Positions 26,129 through 33,846 of a stretch of 64,000 bases of DNA are shown in pieces (the first letter of the stretch is position 1; the number at the start of each line of letters is the position of its first letter). The notes under the pieces are model-generated. The model was not told the origin of the DNA and did no database searches. It saw only the letters and a program-made list of their open reading frames with translations. Made by a program: the position numbers and the translations under genes. Source of the DNA: DATFQE01 sp963738205 (lineage in GTDB: Bacteria; Actinomycetota; Thermoleophilia; Gaiellales; Gaiellaceae); NCBI GenBank assembly GCA_963738205.1, contig CAVTVQ010000009.1, positions 124,001-188,000 on the forward strand, written 5' to 3'.

Positions 26129-27001
26129 TCAGTCCCTCCGCGCGAGGTAGACCCCGGCGAGACAGAGTGCGCCGCCGACGACCGCAAGCGAGGGTGGCGT
26201 CTCGCCGAGGAGCGCCCAGCCGAGCACGATCGCGACGACAGGAATCAGGTACGCGAGCGAGGCGAGGCGCCCGGCGTTCATTCGGCGCAGGGCGTATGCC
26301 CAGGTCGCAAAGCCAAGCGCAGTCGGCGCGACGCCGAGATAGACGACCCAGCCGATCCCCGTAGCACCTGCCTCGTCGAGCTCTTCGGCGAGGGTTGGCG
26401 CGAAAGGAAGGCAGACGACTGCCGCGGCGGCGCAGCCGAGCCAGGTGACCTGGAGCGGCGACGCGCGCGCGAGCACGGGCTTCTGGATCACGACGGCCGT
26501 CGCATAGGCGAACGCGGCCACGATCAGGAGCAGGCTGCCGAGGCCGGCGCGCGCGCTCCAATGCGAGCTCGCAAGACCGATCAGGACGCAGCCTGCGAAC
26601 GCCACGGCGCAGCCGGCGAAGAGCCGGCGCGGGAAGCCCTCCGCAAGGAAGATCCCGGCAAGAATCGCGATCAGGATCGGACCGACGTTGATCAGCATCG
26701 CGGCCGTGCCGGCGTCGACACGACGTTCGGCGGCATTCAGCGTGACGCTGTAGACGCCGAGGAAGAGGACCCCGAATGCCGCAATCGCCAGGAGGTCTCG
26801 CCGTCCCGGTAGCGGCTCGCGCCAGATCGACGCCGCGACGCCGAGAACGACCAGGCTGACGAGCAGCCGGCCGAGAGCGAGCGAGCCCGGGGAGAGCGTC
26901 GTGCCGGCGTCGCGGATAGCGACGAAGGCGGAGCCCCAGAGCGTGACGGTGACCAGGGCGGCCGGAAGCGCCGACGACCATTTTGTATTAGTACGAAACA
27001 T
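26129..27001 (-). CDS. EamA (DMT superfamily) metabolite exporter
   Basis: 290 aa from ATG 27001. Ten hydrophobic helices in two EamA repeats: WGSAFVAIRDAGTTLSPGSLALGRLL in the first, and YATAVVIQKPVLARASPLQVTWLGCA in the second, ending VGGALCLAGVYLARRD. Family members export amino acids or other metabolites. Start codons of this gene and MocR are only 19 bp apart, which suggests direct control by MocR. Confidence 0.9.
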   Translation of the reverse strand: MFRTNTKWSSALPAALVTVTLWGSAFVAIRDAGTTLSPGSLALGRLLVSLVVLGVAASIWREPLPGRRDLLAIAAFGVLFLGVYSVTLNAAERRVDAGTAAMLINVGPILIAILAGIFLAEGFPRRLFAGCAVAFAGCVLIGLASSHWSARAGLGSLLLIVAAFAYATAVVIQKPVLARASPLQVTWLGCAAAAVVCLPFAPTLAEELDEAGATGIGWVVYLGVAPTALGFATWAYALRRMNAGRLASLAYLIPVVAIVLGWALLGETPPSLAVVGGALCLAGVYLARRD

Positions 27002-27020
27002 GCTAACGTGCACCTACAAT
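26982..27020. promoter_or_regulatory. AT-rich divergent promoter/operator between EamA and MocR
   Basis: A locally AT-rich run in very GC-rich DNA. TACAAT (27015-27020) touches the MocR ATG, and its complement with the next bases gives TATTGT for the EamA direction. A partial dyad GTATTAGTAC lies at 26985-26994. Such overlapping promoters allow one bound regulator to act on both genes. The close TACAAT raises the possibility that the real MocR transcript starts inside the annotated frame. Confidence 0.45.
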
Positions 27021-28325
27021 ATGTCAGCGCTGGGAGTCGCACAAGCGATCGCGCTCGAGTTCGAGCGGCAAATCCGGGCCGGCACGCTGGCCACGGGCGA
27101 GCGGCTACCGCCGGTGCGCGCCCTGGCCGCCGAGCGCGGGGTCGACCCGGGCACCGCGGCCGCCGCCTACCGCTCGCTGCGCGAGCGTGGCTTCGTGATC
27201 AGCGACGGGCGCCGCGGAACGCGGGTCGCGGCGCAGCTCGAGCCGCGTCCGGGCCGAGCGCGGGAGCTGCCACCGGGAGTTCGCGATCTCGCATCCGGAC
27301 TCGTCGATCCTGCGCTCGTTCCCGACATCAGCCCGGCAATGGCGCGCGTCGCGGCACGCCGGCCCAGCGCGACCGCTTACGAGGAGAACGCCAAGCTCGA
27401 CGCGCTGGTGGCGCACGCCGAGGCCGAGTTCGGTCGCGCCGGAGTGGACGCGACGGCGCTCAGCCTCGTCGGCGGCACCCTCGAGGGGCTCGAACGCGTG
27501 CTGCAGGCGCACCTCCGCCCCGGCGATCGCGTCGGCGTCGAGGATCCGGCCTTCCCGCGCCTGCTCGACCTGCTGCAGGCGCTGAACCTGCACGCGGTCC
27601 CGATCGCGATCGACGACGACGGCCCCGATCCCGATCAGCTCGACCGCGCTCTGGCCCGCGGCCTCGACGCCCTGATCGTGACGCCGCACGGGCAGAACCC
27701 GTCCGGCGCGTCGCTCAGCGAGGACCGCGCGTCGAGCCTGCGCCCGCTCCTCGAGGCGCACGAGCTGCTCCTCGTCGAGGACGCGCACGGCTGGGAGCTC
27801 GGCCGGCGCCCGTCGACGCTGACCGGCGGACGAGAGCGCTGGGCGGTGATCCGGTCACTGTCGCGGACGCTCGGCGCGGACGTTCGCCTCGCCTTCGTGG
27901 CAGGGGATCAGCAGACGATCGCAAGCGTCGAGGCGCGCCAGTCCGTGACGACGAGCTGGGTCAGCCGCCTCTTGCAGGAGGTCGTCGCCGAGCTGCTCGC
28001 AGCTGCGGAAACCCGCCGCCTGCTTCGTCGTGCGTCGGTCGTGACGAACGAGCGGCGCGTCTCGCTCCTGACGGCGCTCGACCAGCGCGGTGTCCGAGCT
28101 CACGGCCGCTCCGGCCTACACGCGTGGATCCCGGTGGGCGAAGAGGGGTTCGCCGTCGGCCACCTCCTGGAGGCGGGCTACGCCGTGCTCGCGGGCGAGC
28201 GTTTCCGCCTGCGGACACCGCCGGCGGTGCGCGTGACCACCGCCCAGCTGCTAGCGGAGGAGGTCGAACCGCTCGCCGACACGCTGGTCGAGGCAGCGGC
28301 CGGCCGGTCGCTGATCAGTCACTAG
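27021..28325 (+). CDS. MocR-type GntR regulator with aminotransferase-like domain lacking the PLP lysine
   Basis: 434 aa from ATG 27021. The GntR winged helix (AIALEFERQIRAGTLATGERLPPVRALA; DPGTAAAAYRSLRERGFV) occupies residues 1-75. An aminotransferase-I fold follows with EDPAFPRLLDLLQAL, PHGQNPSGASLSEDR and LLVEDAHGWELG. In GabR/PdxR-like proteins the PLP Schiff-base Lys is in an S-K-x-L motif; here the matching sequence is RSLSRTLGADVRL, with Arg282 encoded by CGG (27864-27866). The usual Tyr of EDDY is also His. Covalent PLP binding is therefore unlikely. Divergent from EamA, its probable target. Confidence 0.88.
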   Translation: MSALGVAQAIALEFERQIRAGTLATGERLPPVRALAAERGVDPGTAAAAYRSLRERGFVISDGRRGTRVAAQLEPRPGRARELPPGVRDLASGLVDPALVPDISPAMARVAARRPSATAYEENAKLDALVAHAEAEFGRAGVDATALSLVGGTLEGLERVLQAHLRPGDRVGVEDPAFPRLLDLLQALNLHAVPIAIDDDGPDPDQLDRALARGLDALIVTPHGQNPSGASLSEDRASSLRPLLEAHELLLVEDAHGWELGRRPSTLTGGRERWAVIRSLSRTLGADVRLAFVAGDQQTIASVEARQSVTTSWVSRLLQEVVAELLAAAETRRLLRRASVVTNERRVSLLTALDQRGVRAHGRSGLHAWIPVGEEGFAVGHLLEAGYAVLAGERFRLRTPPAVRVTTAQLLAEEVEPLADTLVEAAAGRSLISH

Positions 28326-28620
28326 ATGCGAGCTCGAAGAGCGCGACTTCGAACGGCTCGACGGCAGTGCGCTTCCCGCCGATCGACTGCGCGCCGAGAC
28401 GGGCAATCATCCGCGCCGACGCCTCGCTTCCCTGCATCAGCTCCTCGTTGTCCCAGAGCGACAGCGAGACCAACCGGCCTGCGTTCCGGTCGGCGAGCAG
28501 GACCAGCCCGCGAAACCCCGGCATCCGGCGCTCGAGGGGGAGGATCTCCTCACGCGCGAGCGCGACCGCAGCTTCGATCTCGTCTGCGGAGCCTTCGAAC
28601 TCGAACATGCGGGCATGCAT
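28315..28620 (-). CDS. Antibiotic-biosynthesis-monooxygenase-like (ABM-fold) small protein
   Basis: 101 aa if started at ATG 28620; a GTG at 28668 would add 16 residues. Ferredoxin-like pattern: HARMFEFEGSADEIEAAV, MPGFRGLVLLADRNAGRLVSLSLWDNEELM, and a terminal strand EVALFELA. The MPGFRG...SLWDN arrangement is typical of ABM-domain proteins that act as heme- or cofactor-free monooxygenases or merely fold that way. Convergent with MocR (11-bp overlap). Confidence 0.7.
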   Translation of the reverse strand: MHARMFEFEGSADEIEAAVALAREEILPLERRMPGFRGLVLLADRNAGRLVSLSLWDNEELMQGSEASARMIARLGAQSIGGKRTAVEPFEVALFELASSD

Positions 28621-28690
28621 CGCGGGCAAGAGCCTCTCAGGTGGCGCGAAGTCGCGTCCAGTGGACACGCGTCTTTCGTAGCATCGACCC

Positions 28691-29380
28691 GTGAGCTGGG
28701 ACGAGGCCTTCGCCGACCATTACGACGAGTGGTCGGCCGAGATGAAAGCCGACATCGGTTTCTACGTCGAGCTTGCCCGCGAGGCGGACGGGCCGCTGGT
28801 CGAGCTCGCCGTCGGGAACGGTCGCGTAGCGATCCCGGTGGCGCAGGCGACCGGTCGGCGGGTCATCGGCATCGACTCATCGCCGGCGATGCTCGAGTGG
28901 GGCCGCGCCGCTGCGGTCGAGGCGAACGTGGAGCTCGACCTGCGCGATGGCGACATGCGCGACTTCACGCTCGAGGAGCCGGCCGCGCTGATCTACTGCC
29001 CGTTCCGCGCGCTGCTGCACCTGCCGACCTGGACCGACCGCCGCCGCACCTTCGAGCGTGTCGCCGCCTCGCTGCGGCCGGGCGGACGGTTCGCCTGGAA
29101 CGCCTTTCCGTTCGACCACAACGTTGCGGCGCGTCTCGACGGCGAGCCCCAGGACGAGCCCGTGCCGCACACCGTCCGGTACTCGGTGCCCGACAACCGG
29201 ATCGAGATCACCCTCGAGGATGGTGCAACGAGCTCTCTGTGGTGGGCGACGAAGAACGAGTGGCTCGGGCTCGTCGATGTCGCCGGTCTGGAGCTGGAGG
29301 CGCTCTACGGCGGCTTTGCACGTGAGCCGTTCGGCGACGACAGCGAGGAATACGTCTTCGTCGCCCGACGAAGGACCTGA
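28691..29380 (+). CDS. Class I SAM-dependent methyltransferase
   Basis: 229 aa from GTG 28691. Motif I is VELAVGNGRVAIPVAQATG, strand 2 ends VIGIDSSPAML, motif II region is AALIYCPFRALLHLPTW, and motif III is ASLRPGGRFAWNAF. The C-terminal half has NEWLGLVDVAGLELEALYGGFAREPF, as in many methyltransferase type-11/25 proteins of unknown substrate. The next gene starts 3 bp after its stop, so it probably opens a four-gene transcript with DUF2182, DUF1326 and the AhpD-like gene. Confidence 0.87.
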   Translation: MSWDEAFADHYDEWSAEMKADIGFYVELAREADGPLVELAVGNGRVAIPVAQATGRRVIGIDSSPAMLEWGRAAAVEANVELDLRDGDMRDFTLEEPAALIYCPFRALLHLPTWTDRRRTFERVAASLRPGGRFAWNAFPFDHNVAARLDGEPQDEPVPHTVRYSVPDNRIEITLEDGATSSLWWATKNEWLGLVDVAGLELEALYGGFAREPFGDDSEEYVFVARRRT

Positions 29381-29382
29381 CC

Positions 29383-30129
29383 TTGGGGGGCATCGACAAT
29401 CGGATTGCGCTCACCACCTCGCTGCTCGGTGCCGCACTCGTCGCGTGGGTCGTCCTCGCTCACGAGATGTCGGGAATGGACGCCGGCCCCGGCACGAGCC
29501 TCGGGACGCTCGGCTGGTTCATCGGGATCTGGGTGACGATGACGGCCGCGATGATGCTGCCGTCCGCGCTGCCGACCGTCCGGATGTTCGCGGGCATCCA
29601 ACGTGGCTCCGGGCCCTGGGTCTTCGTGCTCGGTTACGTGCTCGTCTGGACGACGTACGGGCTGGCGGCGTACGGGGCTTATCGCGCCGTACGGGCCGTC
29701 GCTCCGTCGTTCCTGGCCTGGGACGAGGAAGGCCCATGGGTGGCCGGAGGCGCGCTCGCCGCGGCCGGCCTCTACCAGCTGACGCCGCTCAAGCGGGCCT
29801 GTCTGCGCCACTGCCGCTCGCCGCTGCACTTCCTGCTGCGAGCTCGCCCCGGCCGGCTGGGCTCCGTCCGCCTGGGGGCCGAGCACGGCGCCTACTGCGT
29901 CGGCTGCTGCACCGGCCTCATGCTCGTGCTCTTCGCGCTCGGCGTGATGAGCCTCGTCTGGATGGCGGTCGTCGCCGGAGCGATCCTCGTCGAAAAGGCA
30001 CTCCCCGGCGGGGAGGAGTTCGCGCGCGTGCTTGCGCTCGTGTTCATCGTTTTGGGAGTCTGGGTTGCCGTGTCGCCCGCGAACGTGCCTGCATTGACCC
30101 AGCCGACCGAGATGAAGATGCAGCCGTGA
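29383..30129 (+). CDS. DUF2182 multi-pass membrane protein, predicted metal-binding
   Basis: 248 aa from TTG 29383 with AAGGA 8 nt upstream. DUF2182 features: WVTMTAAMMLPSALPTV in the first helices, YQLTPLKRACLRHCRSPL, then GAEHGAYCVGCCTGLM and helices ending ILVEKALPGGE. The Cys/His sets CLRHC and CVGCC could bind a metal. The partner gene DUF1326 overlaps by GTGA, a pairing seen in many bacteria, so the two probably work as one unit in the membrane; their function is not known. Confidence 0.92.
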   Translation: MGGIDNRIALTTSLLGAALVAWVVLAHEMSGMDAGPGTSLGTLGWFIGIWVTMTAAMMLPSALPTVRMFAGIQRGSGPWVFVLGYVLVWTTYGLAAYGAYRAVRAVAPSFLAWDEEGPWVAGGALAAAGLYQLTPLKRACLRHCRSPLHFLLRARPGRLGSVRLGAEHGAYCVGCCTGLMLVLFALGVMSLVWMAVVAGAILVEKALPGGEEFARVLALVFIVLGVWVAVSPANVPALTQPTEMKMQP

Positions 30130-30731
30130 GCTGGCGCATCCGTGGCAGCTACTTCGAGTCGTGCAACTGCGACGCGATCTGTCCGTGCCGGCGGATCGAC
30201 GGGCAGTCCGGCGGGCGCTCCACGCACGGCGAGTGCCTTGGCGTGCTCTCGTGGGTGATCGCCGAGGGCGCGGCGGACGGGACCGACCTCTCCGGGCTAC
30301 CGGTTGCGCTCGCCTCGCGCTACAGCGACGACGAGGCGGGATCGCCCTGGACGTGGGTGCTGTATCTCGACGCGCGCGCGAACGAGGAGCAGCGGGCAGC
30401 GCTCTCGGCCATCTTCACCGGCCGCCTCGGCGGCGACGCGACGGCGCACTTCCCGTGGGCCTGGAAGCCGAGCGAGCTCGTGGCCGTGCGGGCCGTCGAC
30501 ATCGACGTCGACCACACGGAACGGCGCCAGTGGTTGCGCATCCGCGATCACATCAGCGTCCGGATCCGCGACCGCTATGCCGGGCCCGAGACCGTCACCT
30601 GCGTGATTCCGGGGCACGAGCGAACGGGCGAGGAGCTCGTCGCCGACGAGCTCGTGGTCGACGACGGCGCGCTCGCGTTCAGCTATCGCGGCGTGTGTGG
30701 GTACGGCTCGACCTTCGACTACGCGGGATAA
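30126..30731 (+). CDS. DUF1326 domain protein
   Basis: 201 aa. GTG 30126 overlaps the upstream TGA in GTGA. N-terminal motif FESCNCDAICPCRRIDG supplies four Cys in 9 residues, a possible metal or heme site; GGDATAHFPWAWKPSEL and ISVRIRDRYAGPET follow, and the end is YRGVCGYGSTFDY. Family proteins are paired with DUF2182. Cytoplasmic by lack of a signal. Confidence 0.92.
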   Translation: MSWRIRGSYFESCNCDAICPCRRIDGQSGGRSTHGECLGVLSWVIAEGAADGTDLSGLPVALASRYSDDEAGSPWTWVLYLDARANEEQRAALSAIFTGRLGGDATAHFPWAWKPSELVAVRAVDIDVDHTERRQWLRIRDHISVRIRDRYAGPETVTCVIPGHERTGEELVADELVVDDGALAFSYRGVCGYGSTFDYAG

Positions 30732-30738
30732 TCCCGCC

Positions 30739-31350
30739 GTGTCCGATCCGGCGATGTTTCTCGGCGAGCCGCCAGGAAGCGACGTGAAGGACGCGGCCTA
30801 CGACGAGGACCGCGACGAGGACGGCTTCGTCAACAACCACACGCGCCTGTGGGCGTGGCGGCCCGACCTCATCTACGCGTTCAGGGAGCTGCGGGCGAAC
30901 CTGATGGGCTCGTCGGTGCTGACCGATCGAGACTGGGCCGTCCTGGTGACGGCGACCGCGGCCGAGCGCCGCGACTCGTACTGCTCGCTCGCCTGGGGCA
31001 CCCGGCTCGCGACCCTCGTCGACGCCGAGAGCGCCGCGCAGGTGATCGCGAGTGAGCCCGCTCCCGAGCTGTCGGAACGGGAGGCCGCGCTCGCGGCGTG
31101 GGCGCGGGACGTCGTTCGCGATCCGAACGCGACGACCGACAGCGACATCGCGCGGCTGCGCGACCTGGGCCTCGGCGACCGCGAGATCTTCGAGGCGACG
31201 GCCTTCATCGCCTTCCGGCTGGCGTTCTCGGTGATCAACGACGCGCTCGGCGCCGCTCCCGACAAGCAGCTCTCGGACGCGGCGCCGGAGCCCGTGCGCG
31301 CGGCGGTCGCTTACGGCCGCTCGCCCTCGCGGACGCCGTCGACGCGCTGA
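30739..31350 (+). CDS. AhpD-like / carboxymuconolactone decarboxylase-fold protein
   Basis: 203 aa from GTG 30739, 7 bp after DUF1326. All-helical. AFRELRANLMGSSVLTDRDWAVLVTATAAERRDSYCSLAWG resembles the peroxidase-related CMD family, but only one Cys is present where AhpD has CxxC, followed by Trp-Gly rather than His. LGLGDREIFEATAFIAFRLAFSVINDALG is the typical second helix pair. Either a peroxidatic single-Cys variant or a decarboxylase-fold protein with another role. Confidence 0.8.
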   Translation: MSDPAMFLGEPPGSDVKDAAYDEDRDEDGFVNNHTRLWAWRPDLIYAFRELRANLMGSSVLTDRDWAVLVTATAAERRDSYCSLAWGTRLATLVDAESAAQVIASEPAPELSEREAALAAWARDVVRDPNATTDSDIARLRDLGLGDREIFEATAFIAFRLAFSVINDALGAAPDKQLSDAAPEPVRAAVAYGRSPSRTPSTR

Positions 31351-31415
31351 GGTTTCCATCGCAGCCTTCGGGGTAGGCGTTCCCCGTACCAGTCCGCTTT
31401 TAAGGGGGGATACCC

Positions 31416-33836
31416 ATGAGGAGCTTCAGGCTCAGGGCTGCGGCTGCTGTGTTCATCCTCGCGTTCGGCGCGGCGGCCGCAGGTGGCGTCGTCGCCGCGA
31501 CGCAGGCGAAGGACGAACAGGCGCTCCAGCCGACACGGCAGCCGGCCGATCACAGGATCGAGTCGCGCGTGAACCACCTGCTGTCGAGGATGACGCTCGA
31601 GGAAAAGCTGCAGCAGATCCAGTTGCTGCCCGACTTCCTGGTGACGGACGCGGGGGTGCGCAACGGGCTCGGCTCGGTCCTCAGCGTCACGGATCCGCAG
31701 AGGATCAGGGAGCTGCAACGGATGGCCGTCGAGGAGTCGCGGCTCAAGATCCCGCTGCTCTTTGCGTTCGACACCATCCACGGGTTCCGCACCGTCTTCC
31801 CGATCCCACTGGCCGCGGGGGCGAGCTTCGACCCGCAGGTGGCCTTCGACGACCACACATACGGTGCCCGCGAGTCGGCGGCAGTCGGGCTCAAGCAGAC
31901 CTACGCGCCGATGGTCGACGTTTCGCACGAGCCGCGCTGGGGCCGGATCTCGGAGGCGGCAGGCGAGGATCCGTACCTCAATGCCGTGCTCGCCGCGGCA
32001 CGCGTGAAGGCGATCCAGGGCGGCGACTACAGCGCGAACGACAAGCTCGTCGCCAGCCCGAAGCACTTTGCCGCCTACGGTCAGCCGGAGAGCGGCCGTG
32101 ACTACAACACGACCGACATGTCCGAGCAGCGGCTGCGGAACCTGTACTTGCCGCCGTTCAAGGCCGCGATCGACGCCGGCGCGGACACGGCGATGTGCTC
32201 CTTCAACGCCATCAACGGCGTACCGGGGTGCGGCAACGCGTACACGATGAACGAGATCCTCAAGGGTGAGTGGGATTTCGACGGGTTCGTCGAGGGCGAC
32301 TGGACCGCCGTGGCCGAGATGCGGGCCTGTCCGCCGAAGAACCCCGACTCCGGGGAGTGCGGGCACGGCGTCGCCGCCGACGGCCCGGCCGCGGCTGCGC
32401 TCGCTCTCAACTCGGGCCTCGACTCCGAGATGACCAGCACGCTCATCCGCGACTTCGGGGCGCAGCTCGTTCGCGACCACCTGGTCTCGAAGAAGCGCAT
32501 CGACGACGCGGTGCGGCGGATCCTGCGCATCAAGTTCCGTGCCGGCCTGTTCGAGCATCCGTATGCGCCGTTCACGCCGGACCAGGCCGAGGCGCAGATG
32601 CTGCGGCCCGATGCGGTGGCGGCTGCGCGGAAGGCGGCCGGTCGCTCGCTCGTCCTGCTGAAGAACGACGGCGCGACGCTGCCGTTCGACCCGGCCAAGA
32701 AGACGGCCGTCATCGGACCGCTCGCCCGGAACGGGCACGACATGCTCGGCCCGTGGTGGGGCGTCGGCCGTGACGCGGACGCCGTGACGGTCTTTGCCGG
32801 CATCGACCAGCAGAGCCCCGGCGCGACCTACGCAGAGGGCTGCAAGCTCGCCAATACCGAGCCGCCGCACGCGGATCCAGAAGGCTGCGCCTCCGACGCC
32901 GGCTTCGCCGAAGCGGTCGCTGTCGCGCGTGCGGCCGACCAGGTCGTGCTCGCGCTCGGCGAGACCCGTGAGATGAGCGGCGAGGCGGCCTCGCGCAGCA
33001 CGCTCGATCTGCCGGGCAGGCAGGAGGAGCTGATCCGGGCGATCAAGGCGACCGGGAAGCCGTTCGCTGTCGTGCTGTTCAACGGCCGCCCGCTCGCACT
33101 CGAGGACGTGGTCGGCGACGTGCCGGCGCTCCTCGAGGCGTGGTTCCCCGGCGTGCAGGCCGGCAACGCCGTCGCCGACGTCGTGTTCGGCAAGGTGAAC
33201 CCGGGCGGCAAGCTCCCGGTCTCCTTCCCGCGCCGGCTCGGCCAGGTGCCGATCTACTACAACCACGAGCAGACCGGACGACCGTGCAACGCGGATTCGA
33301 AGTACAACTCGCGTCACCGCGACATTCCGAGCTGCGCGCCGCTGTACGAGTTCGGCTACGGCCTCAGCTACACGACCTTCTCGGTCTCGAACCTGCAGCT
33401 GAGCGAGTCGAGCGTGTCGAGGAACGGCAGCCTGAGGGCTTCCGTCACGGTGACCAACACGGGCAGCCGTAGCGGCGACGAGGTCGTGCAGCTCTACATC
33501 CACGACCCGGTCGCGAGCATCTCGCAGCCGGTTCGCCGACTGCGAGGCTTCGAGCGGGTCACGCTGAACCCCGGGCAGTCGAGAACGGTGTCGTTCACGC
33601 TCGACAAGAGCGACTTCGGCTTCTACGACGCCCGCGGCAAGTTCGTCGTAGAGCCCGGGCAGATCGACGTCTACGCCGGGAATAGCTCCAATGCGAGCCT
33701 GACCCGGTCGTTCACCGTCCGCGGTTACAGCTGCTGCTGGCGCCCCGGCCGTCCCGGCCGGGGCGCCAGGCGTTCTGGCTCAATGGGCGAGCGCTCATAC
33801 GTCGCTGTTGGTCAGACTGGTAGCAAGCGTCACTAG
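31416..33836 (+). CDS. Secreted GH3 beta-glucosidase
   Basis: 806 aa; ATG 31416 follows AGGGGG. Signal peptide about residues 1-30. GH3 N-domain from VNHLLSRMTLEEKLQQIQLL, DTIHGFRTVFPIP, KHFAAYGQPESGRDYNTTDMS, and the nucleophile region FVEGDWTAV with Asp295. GH3 C-domain with VVLALGETREMSGEA and LVNPGGKLPVSFP-like sequence (KVNPGGKLPVSFP), then a fibronectin-III-like domain (VQLYIHDPVASISQPVRRLRGFERV). The last 33 residues are Cys/Arg/Gly-rich, unlike GH3, and are encoded across a strong hairpin. Hydrolyses terminal beta-glucosides outside the cell. Confidence 0.93.
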   Translation: MRSFRLRAAAAVFILAFGAAAAGGVVAATQAKDEQALQPTRQPADHRIESRVNHLLSRMTLEEKLQQIQLLPDFLVTDAGVRNGLGSVLSVTDPQRIRELQRMAVEESRLKIPLLFAFDTIHGFRTVFPIPLAAGASFDPQVAFDDHTYGARESAAVGLKQTYAPMVDVSHEPRWGRISEAAGEDPYLNAVLAAARVKAIQGGDYSANDKLVASPKHFAAYGQPESGRDYNTTDMSEQRLRNLYLPPFKAAIDAGADTAMCSFNAINGVPGCGNAYTMNEILKGEWDFDGFVEGDWTAVAEMRACPPKNPDSGECGHGVAADGPAAAALALNSGLDSEMTSTLIRDFGAQLVRDHLVSKKRIDDAVRRILRIKFRAGLFEHPYAPFTPDQAEAQMLRPDAVAAARKAAGRSLVLLKNDGATLPFDPAKKTAVIGPLARNGHDMLGPWWGVGRDADAVTVFAGIDQQSPGATYAEGCKLANTEPPHADPEGCASDAGFAEAVAVARAADQVVLALGETREMSGEAASRSTLDLPGRQEELIRAIKATGKPFAVVLFNGRPLALEDVVGDVPALLEAWFPGVQAGNAVADVVFGKVNPGGKLPVSFPRRLGQVPIYYNHEQTGRPCNADSKYNSRHRDIPSCAPLYEFGYGLSYTTFSVSNLQLSESSVSRNGSLRASVTVTNTGSRSGDEVVQLYIHDPVASISQPVRRLRGFERVTLNPGQSRTVSFTLDKSDFGFYDARGKFVVEPGQIDVYAGNSSNASLTRSFTVRGYSCCWRPGRPGRGARRSGSMGERSYVAVGQTGSKRH
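33737..33769 (+). terminator. 14-bp perfect hairpin inside the 3' end of the GH3 gene
   Basis: CTGGCGCCCCGGCC, loop GTCCC, then the exact complement. No T run follows. It overlaps coding sequence for the unusual GH3 tail, so the functional gene may originally have ended just before it, or the hairpin acts as an attenuating structure before the LuxR gene. Confidence 0.55.
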
Positions 33837-33846
33837 AGTTCCGTCC

